Source of the DNA: Microbulbifer sp. TB1203
GTDB taxonomy: Bacteria; Pseudomonadota; Gammaproteobacteria; Pseudomonadales; Cellvibrionaceae
NCBI RefSeq assembly: GCF_030997045.1
Contig: NZ_CP116899.1
Location: 2,367,501 to 2,431,500, forward strand
Direction: 5' to 3'
Length of the DNA stretch: 64,000 bases
Shown here: positions 45,949 to 53,946 of the stretch, one piece after another
Numbering within the stretch: the first letter of the stretch is position 1
Layout of the letters: every line of letters starts with the position of its first letter
Program-made: the position numbers and the translations under genes
The notes under the pieces: generated by a model
The model's database searches: none
Told to the model about the DNA's origin: nothing
The model's input: the letters and a program-made list of their open reading frames with translations, nothing else

Positions 45949-45970
45949 AAGAGCAACCGCAGTTGCTCTT
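45949..45970 (-). terminator. Probable terminator after the isc operon
   Basis: On the minus strand a 9-bp stem AAGAGCAAC / GTTGCTCTT with a 4-nt loop is followed by TCTATATG. It lies between iscX and ndk and would end the isc transcript. Its T-run is weak. Confidence 0.55.
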
Positions 45971-46050
45971 CGTGCTGTTCCTGTGCCGCCCTTTGCGGCG
46001 GGCGGATTATACGGGTAATTGATCAGCTTTTGTACTCTGCTGTTTCCCCT

Positions 46051-46127
46051 TGCAGGAGCGGCCGCTGGCCGCGATCAGCCTTTTACTCCGTAGGTGAGAT
46101 CGATCGCGGCCAGCGGCCGCTCCTACA
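46051..46127. repeat. REP pair between iscX and ndk
   Basis: The left arm TGCAGGAGCGGCCGCTGGCC and the right arm ending GGCCGCTCCTACA are near-perfect complements. GCGATC and GATCGCGG are at the inner ends and about 25 bp of loop separates them. It is one of the best-preserved two-armed copies in the window. Confidence 0.9.
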
Positions 46128-46138
46128 GAATGCGAGGA

Positions 46139-46333
46139 CTATTCCAGCTCCTCGATCCAGGCGGCCTGGATGGCCTCGAGGATCTTTTCCCCACAACGCG
46201 ACGGGTCGTCCTCGAAATCGGGCAGCTCCATGATCCAGTTGCGCAAATCGACGAAGTTGACCGCAATCGGGTCCACATTCGGATGCGTCTCCGCCAGTTC
46301 GATGGCGATATCGTGAATATCGGTCCACTGCAT
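46139..46333 (-). CDS. iscX: Fe-S assembly protein IscX
   Basis: The 64-residue acidic protein binds IscS and iron in E. coli and modulates cluster assembly. Family hallmarks are the start MQWTDIHDIAIELAE and the tail FEDDPSRCGEKILEAIQAAW. It follows fdx as the last isc gene. Confidence 0.94.
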   Translation of the reverse strand: MQWTDIHDIAIELAETHPNVDPIAVNFVDLRNWIMELPDFEDDPSRCGEKILEAIQAAWIEELE

Positions 46334-46378
46334 GACTGTTCTTTTCCTTTCTTTCCACCCAGGGCTGTGACCAACCCG

Positions 46379-46717
46379 TCAGTGTTTTTCTGAAACCTGA
46401 TTGATAGTGTACTTGGGAATTTCAACCACCAGGTCCTCGTCGTCCACGATGGCCTGGCAGGAGAGGCGGGATTCCGGCTCCAGGCCCCAGGCCTTGTCCA
46501 GCAGGTCCTCTTCCAGTTCGTCCGGCTCACCCAGGGAATCGAATCCTTCGCGCACGATCACGTGGCAGGTGGTGCAGGCACAGGATTTCTCGCAGGCGTG
46601 CTCGATTTCGATACCGTGCTCCAGCGCCGCGTCGCAGACGCTGACACCGCTCTCCACTTCCACCACCTTGCCCTCGGGACAGATTTCGGCGTGGGGCAAA
46701 AATACGATTTTTGGCAT
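46379..46717 (-). CDS. fdx: Isc-type 2Fe-2S ferredoxin
   Basis: The 112-residue adrenodoxin-type ferredoxin supplies electrons for cluster assembly. The ligands are C42, C48, C51 and C87 (in ACEKSCACTTCHV and RLSCQAIV). The start MPKIVFLPHAEICPEG matches other Isc ferredoxins. Confidence 0.97.
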   Translation of the reverse strand: MPKIVFLPHAEICPEGKVVEVESGVSVCDAALEHGIEIEHACEKSCACTTCHVIVREGFDSLGEPDELEEDLLDKAWGLEPESRLSCQAIVDDEDLVVEIPKYTINQVSEKH

Positions 46718-46757
46718 AGGTTGCTAACTCGCTACGGCGGGGATCGCGGGAGATCCC

Positions 46758-48617
46758 TTATTTATCAAATTCATCCAGCGTGTGGCCCTGCATGGCGCGC
46801 CTGATGGAGGCATCCATGCGCCGCGCGGCGAAGGGCTCGGACAGTTGGTTGAGCGCTTCGATGCGCCGGCGGATCTCCTCGGCGTCGCCGCCATTGTGGG
46901 CGAAGCGCAGCGCCTCGGCAGCCCGTTCCAGTTCGTCCAGTTCGCGCTCACTGAGCAGTTGCGCGCCGTTCTCCTGCAGCGCCGCAAGCAGGCTCTCCAG
47001 GCTGCGCTCCGCCTCCACCTGGGCCTCGCGCAGGGCGCGGGCGGCGATGTCTTCCTCCGCGTGGGCGTAGGAATCCTGCAACATACGCGCGATATCGCCG
47101 TCCTCCAGTCCGTAGGAGGGTTTGACGGTGACGTCCGCACTGACGCCGCTGCTCTTTTCCATCGCGGCCACCGACAGCAGGCCGTCGGCGTCCACCTGGA
47201 AAGTCACCCGGATATGCGCCGCGCCCGCCACCATCGGCGGTATGCCGCGCAGTTCGAAGCGCGCCAGGGAGCGGCAGTCCTTCACCAGTTCGCGTTCACC
47301 CTGCACCACGTGGATCGCCATCGCGGTCTGGCCGTCCCTGAAGGTAGTGAATTCCTGGGCCTTGGACACGGGGATGGTGGTGTTCCGTGGTATCAGTTTC
47401 TCCGTGAGCCCGCCCATGGTTTCTATACCCAGGGACAGCGGGATCACGTCGAGCAGCAGCAGGTCGTCCCGGGATTTGTTGCCTACCAGTACGTCCGCCT
47501 GCAGAGCCGCGCCTATGGCCACCACCTGGTCCGGGTCGATATCCGCGTGGGGGGCGCGGCCGAAAAACTCTTCCACCCGCTCGCGCACCCGCAGGGTTCG
47601 GGTGGAGCCGCCCACCAACACCACTTCGCCCACTTCCCCGGCGCTCACTCCCGCGTCGCGCAGCGCGCGCCGACAGGCGCGCAGGGTCTTGTCGATCAGT
47701 GGGTCCAACAGTTCCGCCATGCCGGCGCGGTCCAGGGTGCCACGCCAGTCGCCGTAGGCGAGTTCCACCTGCTGCTGTTGCGCCAGCGCCTCTTTCGCGG
47801 CACAGGCGCTGTCCAGCAGCGCGCGCTGGGCCGCTGCGTCCAGGTCCGTCCCCACCCCCGCCTGCTCCGCCACCCAGGTGGCGATGGTGCGGTCGAAGTC
47901 GTCGCCGCCCAGGGCGGTGTCGCCCCCGGTGGCCATAACCTCGAAGACGCCCCGGGACAGGCGCAGAATGGAAATATCGAAAGTGCCGCCGCCCAGGTCG
48001 TAGACCGCGATCAGACCTTCCTCACCCTTGTCCAGGCCGTAGGCAACTGCCGCCGCGGTGGGCTCATTGAGCAGGCGCAGTACCTTCAGTCCCGCCAGCC
48101 GCGCAGCATCCTTGGTGGCCTGGCGCTGGGCATCGTCGAAATAGGCGGGCACGGTGATCACCGCGCCGTCCAGTTCGCCGCCCAGCGCGGCGGAGCCGCG
48201 CTGGTAAAGCGTCTTGAGGATTTCTGCGGACACCTGCACCGGATTGACCGGGCCCGCCGCCGTTACTATCGCAGGCATGCCCCCGTCACTGTCCACAAAC
48301 TTGTAGGGCAGTTGTTCACCGAAACTCTTTACATCGGCGATACCGCGCCCCATCAGGCGCTTAATCGAAATCAGCGTATTGTAGGGATCCTCGCCGGCGC
48401 GGGTGCGCGCCGCGGCACCAACGGTAATTCCGTCCGCGGCGTAGTGCACCACCGACGGCAGTATTACGCTGCCGTCCTGCGTCGCTATGGCCTCCGCAGT
48501 GCCGCTGCGCACAGTCGCCACCAGCGAGTTGGTGGTACCCAGGTCTATGCCCACCGCGCGCTTGCGCTGGTGGGGTTCCGGGGTCTGGCCGGGTTCGGAA
48601 ATCTGCAGTAGTGCCAT
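46758..48617 (-). CDS. hscA: Fe-S assembly Hsp70 chaperone HscA
   Basis: The 619-residue specialised Hsp70 binds the LPPVK motif of IscU and, with HscB, helps release the cluster. The nucleotide-binding domain starts AVGIDLGTTNSLVATV. The substrate-binding domain and lid (to residue 619) are complete. The frame opens at a TTG two codons earlier; ATG 48617, giving MALLQISEPG, is the family start and abuts the hscB stop. Confidence 0.97.
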   Translation of the reverse strand: MALLQISEPGQTPEPHQRKRAVGIDLGTTNSLVATVRSGTAEAIATQDGSVILPSVVHYAADGITVGAAARTRAGEDPYNTLISIKRLMGRGIADVKSFGEQLPYKFVDSDGGMPAIVTAAGPVNPVQVSAEILKTLYQRGSAALGGELDGAVITVPAYFDDAQRQATKDAARLAGLKVLRLLNEPTAAAVAYGLDKGEEGLIAVYDLGGGTFDISILRLSRGVFEVMATGGDTALGGDDFDRTIATWVAEQAGVGTDLDAAAQRALLDSACAAKEALAQQQQVELAYGDWRGTLDRAGMAELLDPLIDKTLRACRRALRDAGVSAGEVGEVVLVGGSTRTLRVRERVEEFFGRAPHADIDPDQVVAIGAALQADVLVGNKSRDDLLLLDVIPLSLGIETMGGLTEKLIPRNTTIPVSKAQEFTTFRDGQTAMAIHVVQGERELVKDCRSLARFELRGIPPMVAGAAHIRVTFQVDADGLLSVAAMEKSSGVSADVTVKPSYGLEDGDIARMLQDSYAHAEEDIAARALREAQVEAERSLESLLAALQENGAQLLSERELDELERAAEALRFAHNGGDAEEIRRRIEALNQLSEPFAARRMDASIRRAMQGHTLDEFDK

Positions 48618-48619
48618 TT

Positions 48620-49144
48620 TCAATCCAACAGGTCTTCTTCCAATTCTTCCACCTGCCGCTGCAATTTGCTCAGAAACTGCAACTTGAGCAGGGAGCTTTT
48701 GCCAGCTTCCAGGTCGCCAGCGGCGAACACGCCGGCAAAATGTTTCTGCTCGCCGGAGAAGAGGTGGCGCACCTCGTCAGCCAGTTCGTCGAGCACCGCC
48801 GCCGGGTCCTGCGCTTCGCGCACTTCCTCCAGGCGCTCGCGCAGCACCATCTGTTTCATCAGGAAGTCGGCGTCGGCGGTGGTCTGCTCGGGACTCACTT
48901 CCACCCCGGCCAACTTCAGCAAGTAGCCGGCGCGCAGCACTGGGTCGCGCAGCGTCGTGTGCGCCTCATTGATCCGCGCCGCATACTGCATCGCCAGCAA
49001 CTGTTCGCGTTCCGATTTGGATACGTACTTGTCCGGGTGGAATCCCCGCTGCAGCTCGCGGTAGCGCTCGGCCAGGGCTGCGCGGTCGATTTCGAACGCG
49101 GGCTTGAGGCCGAATATTTCGAAATAGGTCTGTTGCAGAGACAT
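48620..49144 (-). CDS. hscB: Fe-S assembly J-domain co-chaperone HscB
   Basis: The 174-residue protein has an N-terminal J domain with HPD at residues 36-38 (RGFHPDKYV) and a C-terminal three-helix domain that binds IscU. The frame extends upstream to 49210 through repeat DNA; MSLQQTYFEIFGL at 49144 is the family start. It is separated from iscA by about 200 bp containing a repeat and a terminator-like hairpin, so hscBA may be expressed at a different level from iscRSUA. Confidence 0.96.
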   Translation of the reverse strand: MSLQQTYFEIFGLKPAFEIDRAALAERYRELQRGFHPDKYVSKSEREQLLAMQYAARINEAHTTLRDPVLRAGYLLKLAGVEVSPEQTTADADFLMKQMVLRERLEEVREAQDPAAVLDELADEVRHLFSGEQKHFAGVFAAGDLEAGKSSLLKLQFLSKLQRQVEELEEDLLD

Positions 49145-49196
49145 TGTTACACCCGTTATTTGGTGCGCATGGCGGGCCCGCGGCCCTCTCCCCCGG

Positions 49197-49222
49197 CCCC
49201 TCTCCCGCAAGCGGGAGAGGGG
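49197..49222. repeat. CCCCTCTCCCGC hairpin upstream of hscB
   Basis: A 12-bp perfect stem (CCCCTCTCCCGC / GCGGGAGAGGGG) with a minimal AA loop belongs to the dispersed CTCTCCC palindrome family. It lies 50 bp before the hscB start. Confidence 0.85.
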
Positions 49223-49296
49223 AGCTATTCTTTCGGGCCCGAGAAAACGTAGGGTGCGCCGTGCGCACCTCCCAAGTCCCGGGTCGCGAACATATT

Positions 49297-49333
49297 AAAA
49301 AGGCCGGCGTGCGCGGCGCACCCGGCCTCTTTT
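49297..49333 (-). terminator. Intrinsic terminator between iscA and hscB
   Basis: On the minus strand a GC-rich dyad (AGAGGCCGG / CCGGCCTTTTT with an internal GTGCGC / GCGCAC) ends in a run of five T, 14 bp after the iscA stop. It can terminate or attenuate the iscRSUA transcript before hscBA. Confidence 0.75.
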
Positions 49334-49346
49334 CGGCGAGGGGAGA

Positions 49347-49670
49347 TCAAACGTGAAAACTTTCGCCGCAGCCGCACTCATTTTTCACATTGGGGTTGGA
49401 GAAGGCAAAGCCCTCATTCAACCCCTCCTTGATAAAGTCCAGCTCGGTGCCGTCCAGGTAGGCGAGGCTTTTCGGGTCCACCACCAGCTTTACGCCCCCC
49501 TGTTCGAACACTTCGTCTTCCGGCTCCGCCTGATCGACGAATTCGAGCACATAGGCGAGGCCGGAACAACCGGCGGTTCTCACACCGACGCGGATGCCGA
49601 TCCCCTTGCCGCGGTTGGCGAGCTGGCGCCGGACATGGGCCTGCGCCGCCTCGGTCATGGTGATAGCCAT
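49347..49670 (-). CDS. iscA: Fe-S cluster carrier IscA
   Basis: The 107-residue A-type carrier has the three conserved cysteines C35 (TAGCSGLAY), C99 and C101 (NECGCGESF). The frame opens two codons earlier; MAITMTEAAQ at 49670 is the family start. Confidence 0.96.
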   Translation of the reverse strand: MAITMTEAAQAHVRRQLANRGKGIGIRVGVRTAGCSGLAYVLEFVDQAEPEDEVFEQGGVKLVVDPKSLAYLDGTELDFIKEGLNEGFAFSNPNVKNECGCGESFHV

Positions 49671-49707
49671 AAACAATACCCTTACTGCTTCGCTTGGGCC
49701 TTACTGG

Positions 49708-50121
49708 TTAGCCGGTCGCTTCTTCCTTGCCTTCTGTCAGCTGGCCGCGCTTCTCACGGATATTGCGCACCGCCGCCTTGATGGCGTCCTCCGCCAGCAC
49801 CGAGCAGTGAATCTTTACCGGCGGCAGGGCCAGTTCCTCGGCGATGGCGGTGTTCCTGATCTGCTCCGCCTCGTCGATAGTCTTGCCCTTGACCCACTCG
49901 GTGAGCAGGGAGCTGGAGGCAATGGCGGAACCGCAGCCGTAGGTTTTGAATTTCGCGTCTTCGATCACGCCGTTTTCATTCACCTGGATTTGCAGGCGCA
50001 TCACATCGCCACAGGCGGGGGCGCCCACCATTCCGGTACCCACATTGTCCGCTTTCTCGTCCATACGGCCGACGTTGCGGGGGCGCTCGTAGTGATCGAT
50101 GACTTTGTCGCTATAGGCCAT
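49708..50121 (-). CDS. iscU: Fe-S cluster assembly scaffold IscU
   Basis: The 137-residue scaffold has the three cluster cysteines C37 (PACGDVM), C63 (YGCGSAIA) and C106 (KIHCSVLA). The HscA recognition motif LPPVK is at residues 99-103. It lies directly downstream of iscS. Confidence 0.98.
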   Translation of the reverse strand: MAYSDKVIDHYERPRNVGRMDEKADNVGTGMVGAPACGDVMRLQIQVNENGVIEDAKFKTYGCGSAIASSSLLTEWVKGKTIDEAEQIRNTAIAEELALPPVKIHCSVLAEDAIKAAVRNIREKRGQLTEGKEEATG

Positions 50122-50152
50122 GATTTTTTTCTCCTAAAACTTTCCCGCCGAA

Positions 50153-51373
50153 TTAATGAGCTGCCCATTCAATGGTATTGAGATCGATGCCGTCTTTGTA
50201 CATATCCCACAGAGGCGACAGCTCGCGAAGCTTCTCCACCGCCCGACGCACTTCCGCGGCCGCGGTGTCCACGTCCTGCTCGCTGGTAAAACGACCGAAG
50301 CTGAAACGCAGGGAGCTGTGCGCCATCTCGTCATTTACGCCCAGGGCGCGCAGCACATAGCTGGGTTCCAGGCTGGCGGAGGTGCAGGCGGAGCCGGAGG
50401 AAATCGCCAGTTCGCGCAGCGACATAATCAGGCTCTCGCCCTCCACAAACGCGAAACTCACGTTCAGGTTGCCGGGCACCCGCTGCTCGCGGGAGCCGTT
50501 GATATGCACTTCCTCCATATCCTTGATCGCGTCCCAAAAGCGCTGGCGCAGACCCAGCAGACGCTCGGCCTCTTGGGCCATTTCCTCTTTCGCGATACGG
50601 AAGGCCTCGCCCATACCCACGATCTGGTGGGTGGGCAGCGTGCCGGAGCGCATGCCGCGCTCGTGGCCGCCACCGTGCATCTGGGCCTCGATACGCACCC
50701 TCGGCTTGCGGCGCACATACAGGGCGCCGATGCCTTTGGGGCCGTAGACTTTGTGCGCGGAGAAGGACATCAGGTCCACTTTCATTTCCGCCAGGTCGAT
50801 GGGCAGCTTGCCGGCGCTCTGCGCCGCGTCCACATGGAAAATCACTTTGCGCGCGCGGCACAACTCGCCGATTGCCGCGATATCATTGATCACGCCGATC
50901 TCGTTGTTGACGTGCATCAGGCTGACCAGGATGGTGTCCTCGCGCAGGGCTTCCTCCACCTGTTCCGGATAGACGATGCCGTCGGTGCGCGGGTTGAGGT
51001 AGGTCACCTCGAAGCCCTCGCGCTCCAACTGGCGGCAGGTATCCAGCACCGCTTTGTGCTCGATCTTGGAGGTGATGATGTGCTTGCCCCGGCCCTGGTA
51101 GAAGTGGGCCGCGCCCTTGATCGCCAGGTTGTCGGACTCGGTGGCACCGCTGGTCCAGACGATTTCCCGCGGGTCGGCGTTTACCAGTTCAGCCACATGG
51201 CGACGCGCCTCTTCCACCGCCTCTTCCGCCTTCCAGCCGAACAGGTGCGAGCGGGACGCCGGGTTGCCGAAGTTGCCGTCCATAGTCAGCTGCTCCGCCA
51301 TTTTGCTGGCGACGCGCGGGTCCACCGGGCAGGTGGCCGAATAGTCCAGGTAGATGGGAAACTTCATAGTCAT
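50153..51373 (-). CDS. iscS: Cysteine desulfurase IscS
   Basis: The 406-residue PLP enzyme takes sulfur from cysteine for Fe-S clusters and tRNA thiolation. The PLP lysine is K208 (SFSAHKVYG) and the sulfur-carrying cysteine is C330 (SSGSACTSASLEPSY). The long frame opens at 51535. MTMKFPIYLDYSAT at 51373 is chosen because GAGCGG lies upstream; ATG two codons later would give exactly the 404 residues of E. coli IscS. Confidence 0.97.
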   Translation of the reverse strand: MTMKFPIYLDYSATCPVDPRVASKMAEQLTMDGNFGNPASRSHLFGWKAEEAVEEARRHVAELVNADPREIVWTSGATESDNLAIKGAAHFYQGRGKHIITSKIEHKAVLDTCRQLEREGFEVTYLNPRTDGIVYPEQVEEALREDTILVSLMHVNNEIGVINDIAAIGELCRARKVIFHVDAAQSAGKLPIDLAEMKVDLMSFSAHKVYGPKGIGALYVRRKPRVRIEAQMHGGGHERGMRSGTLPTHQIVGMGEAFRIAKEEMAQEAERLLGLRQRFWDAIKDMEEVHINGSREQRVPGNLNVSFAFVEGESLIMSLRELAISSGSACTSASLEPSYVLRALGVNDEMAHSSLRFSFGRFTSEQDVDTAAAEVRRAVEKLRELSPLWDMYKDGIDLNTIEWAAH

Positions 51374-51434
51374 ATCGTGTCCGCTCAAAAAACTCTCAAA
51401 AATCCCGTTGCAAGAACCCGCTGCAGGCGCCGGG

Positions 51435-51914
51435 TTACAGGCTGCCGAGCAGTGCCACCTTTTCCTCCGGGGCGGTCTCGCGCATTTCCTGGCGCCGTGC
51501 CACTTCCTGCACCTCCGCCCGCGCCACCAGGTCACCCAGGCTGATACTGCTCAGGAAGTTGTGAATCTGTTCGCTCAGGTCGCACCACAGGTAGTGGGTC
51601 AGGCATTGCTCGCCGCCGGCGCAGTCGTTGCTGCCGCCGCAACTGGTGGCATCCACCGACTCGTTGACCGCATCCACTATCTGTGCCACAAAAATTTCCT
51701 CGCCGCCCCGCGCCAGGCGGTAACCGCCACCGGGGCCGCGCACACTGGACACCAGTCCAGATTGGCGCAGCCGGGAGAACAGCTGCTCCAGATAGGACAG
51801 GGAGATACCCTGGCGCTTGGAGATATCCGCCAGACTGATAGGGCCGCGATCGGCGTGTAACGCCAGATCCAGCATCGCCGTGACCGCATAGCGGCCTTTG
51901 GTTGTCAAACGCAT
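51435..51914 (-). CDS. iscR: Fe-S-sensing transcription regulator IscR
   Basis: The 159-residue Rrf2-family repressor has a winged helix (about 1-65, starting MRLTTKGRYAVTAMLDLALH). It has the 2Fe-2S ligands C92, C98, C104 and H107 (CGGSNDCAGGEQCLTH). Holo-IscR represses the isc operon. It is the first gene of the operon and its promoter overlaps a site resembling a Type 1 IscR box. Confidence 0.97.
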   Translation of the reverse strand: MRLTTKGRYAVTAMLDLALHADRGPISLADISKRQGISLSYLEQLFSRLRQSGLVSSVRGPGGGYRLARGGEEIFVAQIVDAVNESVDATSCGGSNDCAGGEQCLTHYLWCDLSEQIHNFLSSISLGDLVARAEVQEVARRQEMRETAPEEKVALLGSL

Positions 51915-51944
51915 ATCAGTTCCCGCCTGTTCCGAACGGCCGCG

Positions 51945-51977
51945 AGTATGGAATAACCCACCAAGCTAGTCAAGTAT
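51945..51977 (-). promoter_or_regulatory. iscR promoter with overlapping IscR Type 1-like site
   Basis: On the minus strand a -35 TTGACT (51973-51968) and a -10 CATACT (51950-51945) are 17 bp apart. The 25-bp stretch 51953-51977 matches the Type 1 IscR consensus, as recalled, at about 20 positions. The half-site TAGTCAAGTAT is complete and the other half is degenerate. The arrangement implies autorepression by Fe-S-loaded IscR. Confidence 0.75.
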
Positions 51978-52043
51978 ATAGCCTAGCAATGCGGTCAGGT
52001 ATTGGGTGGGGCAATGCGAATGCTGACCACCCCAGCCCCCGCT

Positions 52044-52829
52044 CTATTCCGGTCTCCCCTTGCCCCCGGTGCGGTGAATATAGTTCTGAATCGCGGTCAA
52101 CATCCCGCGCAGTATGCCCAGCTCCATATCGTCCGGGCGCACACGGCTGAACAGGCGACGCAGGCGGGTCATGGTCTGGCGAGGGTTGTCCGGATCGATA
52201 AAGCCCAGTTCCCCCAGCGCCCGTTGCAGGTGGTCGAAATAGAGCTCCATATCCCGGGCCTTGGCCGGCGGCCTGTCCCAGTCGGCGTAGCTGAGTTCGG
52301 CGCCCTTCTCCAGCTCCAGCGCGGCCACACGCACCTCGTAGGCCAGCACCTGTACCGCAGTGGCCAGGTTGAGGGAGCTGTAGTCCGGGTTGGCCGGAAT
52401 ATGCACATGGTAATTGCAGGCTTGCAGCTCCTCGTTGGTGAGGCCGCGGTCCTCACGCCCGAACACCAGGGCCACCGGATGGGCAGCGGCCTCCGCCACC
52501 GCCCGCTCGCCACACTGGCGTGGAGTCAGCAGCGGCCAGGGGATACGGCGCTCGCGCGCACTGGTGGCCATCACCAGGCCGCAGTCGGCCACGGCCTCCT
52601 CCAGGGTGTCCACCACCACCGCCGTGTCCAGCTGGTCGGCGGCGCCGGCGGCGCGCCAGATGGCATTGGCGGCGGGAAATTCCCTCGGCGCCACCAGGTA
52701 CAATTGGCTCAGGCCCATGTTCTTCAGCGCGCGGGCGGCGCCGCCGATATTGCCGGGGTGGGCGGTGTTCACGAGGACCACGCGCACATTGTCGAGGGGA
52801 GAGGTGTCCAAGGGGGAATCGGGCATCAT
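52044..52829 (-). CDS. trmJ: tRNA (Cm32/Um32) 2'-O-methyltransferase TrmJ
   Basis: The 261-residue SPOUT methyltransferase modifies the ribose at tRNA position 32. It carries VRVVLVNTAHPGNIGGAARA at the N terminus, VFGREDRGLTNEEL, and the SAM-knot PANPDYSSLNLATAVQVLAY. The frame opens at 52964; ATG 52829 (MMPDSPLDT) is the sensible start, within the intergenic gap to the divergent suhB. Divergent placement beside suhB is conserved. Confidence 0.95.
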   Translation of the reverse strand: MMPDSPLDTSPLDNVRVVLVNTAHPGNIGGAARALKNMGLSQLYLVAPREFPAANAIWRAAGAADQLDTAVVVDTLEEAVADCGLVMATSARERRIPWPLLTPRQCGERAVAEAAAHPVALVFGREDRGLTNEELQACNYHVHIPANPDYSSLNLATAVQVLAYEVRVAALELEKGAELSYADWDRPPAKARDMELYFDHLQRALGELGFIDPDNPRQTMTRLRRLFSRVRPDDMELGILRGMLTAIQNYIHRTGGKGRPE

Positions 52830-52983
52830 TGAACAAATATTCCGTAGGAGGGCCGACGGCCTCTCCGCACAGGGCTGAAATCGGGCCGCGGAGTGTAGCA
52901 AATATACGGCGGAATCCCTACAATCCTCCCCCGCCGGCCAGCCCGGCCCCTGCTTTTTAATCAATCACTGGTGCGGAATTGCT

Positions 52984-53787
52984 ATGGAACCCATGCTGAA
53001 TATTGCCCTGCGCGCGGCGCGCAAGGCCGGGGAGCTGATCGAACGGGCCTGGGAGCGCGGCGACCACCTGATCCCGGAGGAGAAGGGGCGCAACGATTTC
53101 GTCACCCAGGTGGACCGGGCAGCCGAGCAGGAGATCATCTACCACCTGCGCAAGGCCTTCCCCCGGCACAGCATCCGCGCCGAAGAGAGCGGCCTGCAGG
53201 AGGGCGCCGAGCCGGAGTACGAGTGGATCATCGATCCGCTGGACGGCACCACCAACTTCATTCACGGCATCCCCCAGTTTTGCGTCTCCATCGCCTGCCG
53301 CTACCGCGGCCGCATCGAGCACGCGGTGGTGCTGGACCCCATCAAGCGCGAGGAATTCACCGCGAGCCGCGGCCGCGGTGCGGCGCTCAATGGCCGCCGT
53401 ATCCGCGTGTCGCCGCGCCAGAACATGCGCGGCGCGCTGATCGGCACCGGCATCCCCTTCAACGGCCCGGCACTGGAAAATATCGATCCCTACCTGGCGG
53501 CGCTGAAGGAAATCGCCGGCCAGACCGCGGGTATCCGCCGCCCGGGTGCCGCCGCCCTGGACCTGGCCTATGTGGCCGCGGGCCGCTTCGACGGCTTCTG
53601 GGAGATGTACCTGAGCACCTGGGATATCGCCGCCGGCTCGCTGCTGGTGAAAGAGGCCGGAGGATTGATCAGTGACTTCCGCGGCGGCGACGACTACCTG
53701 GACTCCGGCCATCTGGTATGCGCCACACCCAAGGTGTTCAAGCCGCTGTTGCAGATAGTGGGCAGGCACCTGGGGCATGTGCGGTAG
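52984..53787 (+). CDS. suhB: Inositol-1-monophosphatase family protein SuhB
   Basis: The 267-residue protein keeps the metal-dependent phosphatase motifs RAEESG (about 65-70), IDPLDGTTNF (about 83-92) and the C-terminal WDIAAGSLLVKEAGG. In E. coli SuhB also works with Nus factors in rRNA antitermination. The start MEPMLNIALRAARKAG aligns with E. coli. Confidence 0.96.
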   Translation: MEPMLNIALRAARKAGELIERAWERGDHLIPEEKGRNDFVTQVDRAAEQEIIYHLRKAFPRHSIRAEESGLQEGAEPEYEWIIDPLDGTTNFIHGIPQFCVSIACRYRGRIEHAVVLDPIKREEFTASRGRGAALNGRRIRVSPRQNMRGALIGTGIPFNGPALENIDPYLAALKEIAGQTAGIRRPGAAALDLAYVAAGRFDGFWEMYLSTWDIAAGSLLVKEAGGLISDFRGGDDYLDSGHLVCATPKVFKPLLQIVGRHLGHVR

Positions 53788-53883
53788 CGGGGAGCGCTGG
53801 CCGGGAGCGCCGAGCCCCAGCTCGGCATGCGGGCCGCAGGCTGCTGTTGGGATTGCGTTACGCTCGGAACTCGCAGGACTTAG

Positions 53884-53942
53884 TGTAGGAGCGGCCGTTG
53901 GCCGCGATCGGCCTCAGATCGCGGCCAACGGCCGCTCCTACA
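53884..53942. repeat. REP pair between suhB and the peroxidase gene
   Basis: TGTAGGAGCGGCCGTTGGCC and its complement form a near-perfect 59-bp inverted pair with GCGATCGG / GATCGCGG at the inner ends. It sits between two convergent genes. Confidence 0.92.
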
Positions 53943-53946
53943 GCAA

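Noticed and set aside
44386..46233. 615-codon open frame on the + strand over rlmN and ndk
   Set aside because: It spans two conserved genes and the gap between them in antisense and has a low-complexity His/Gly-rich translation.
46782..48611. 609-codon open frame antisense to hscA
   Set aside because: It mirrors hscA codon structure and shows no domain; hscA is unambiguous.
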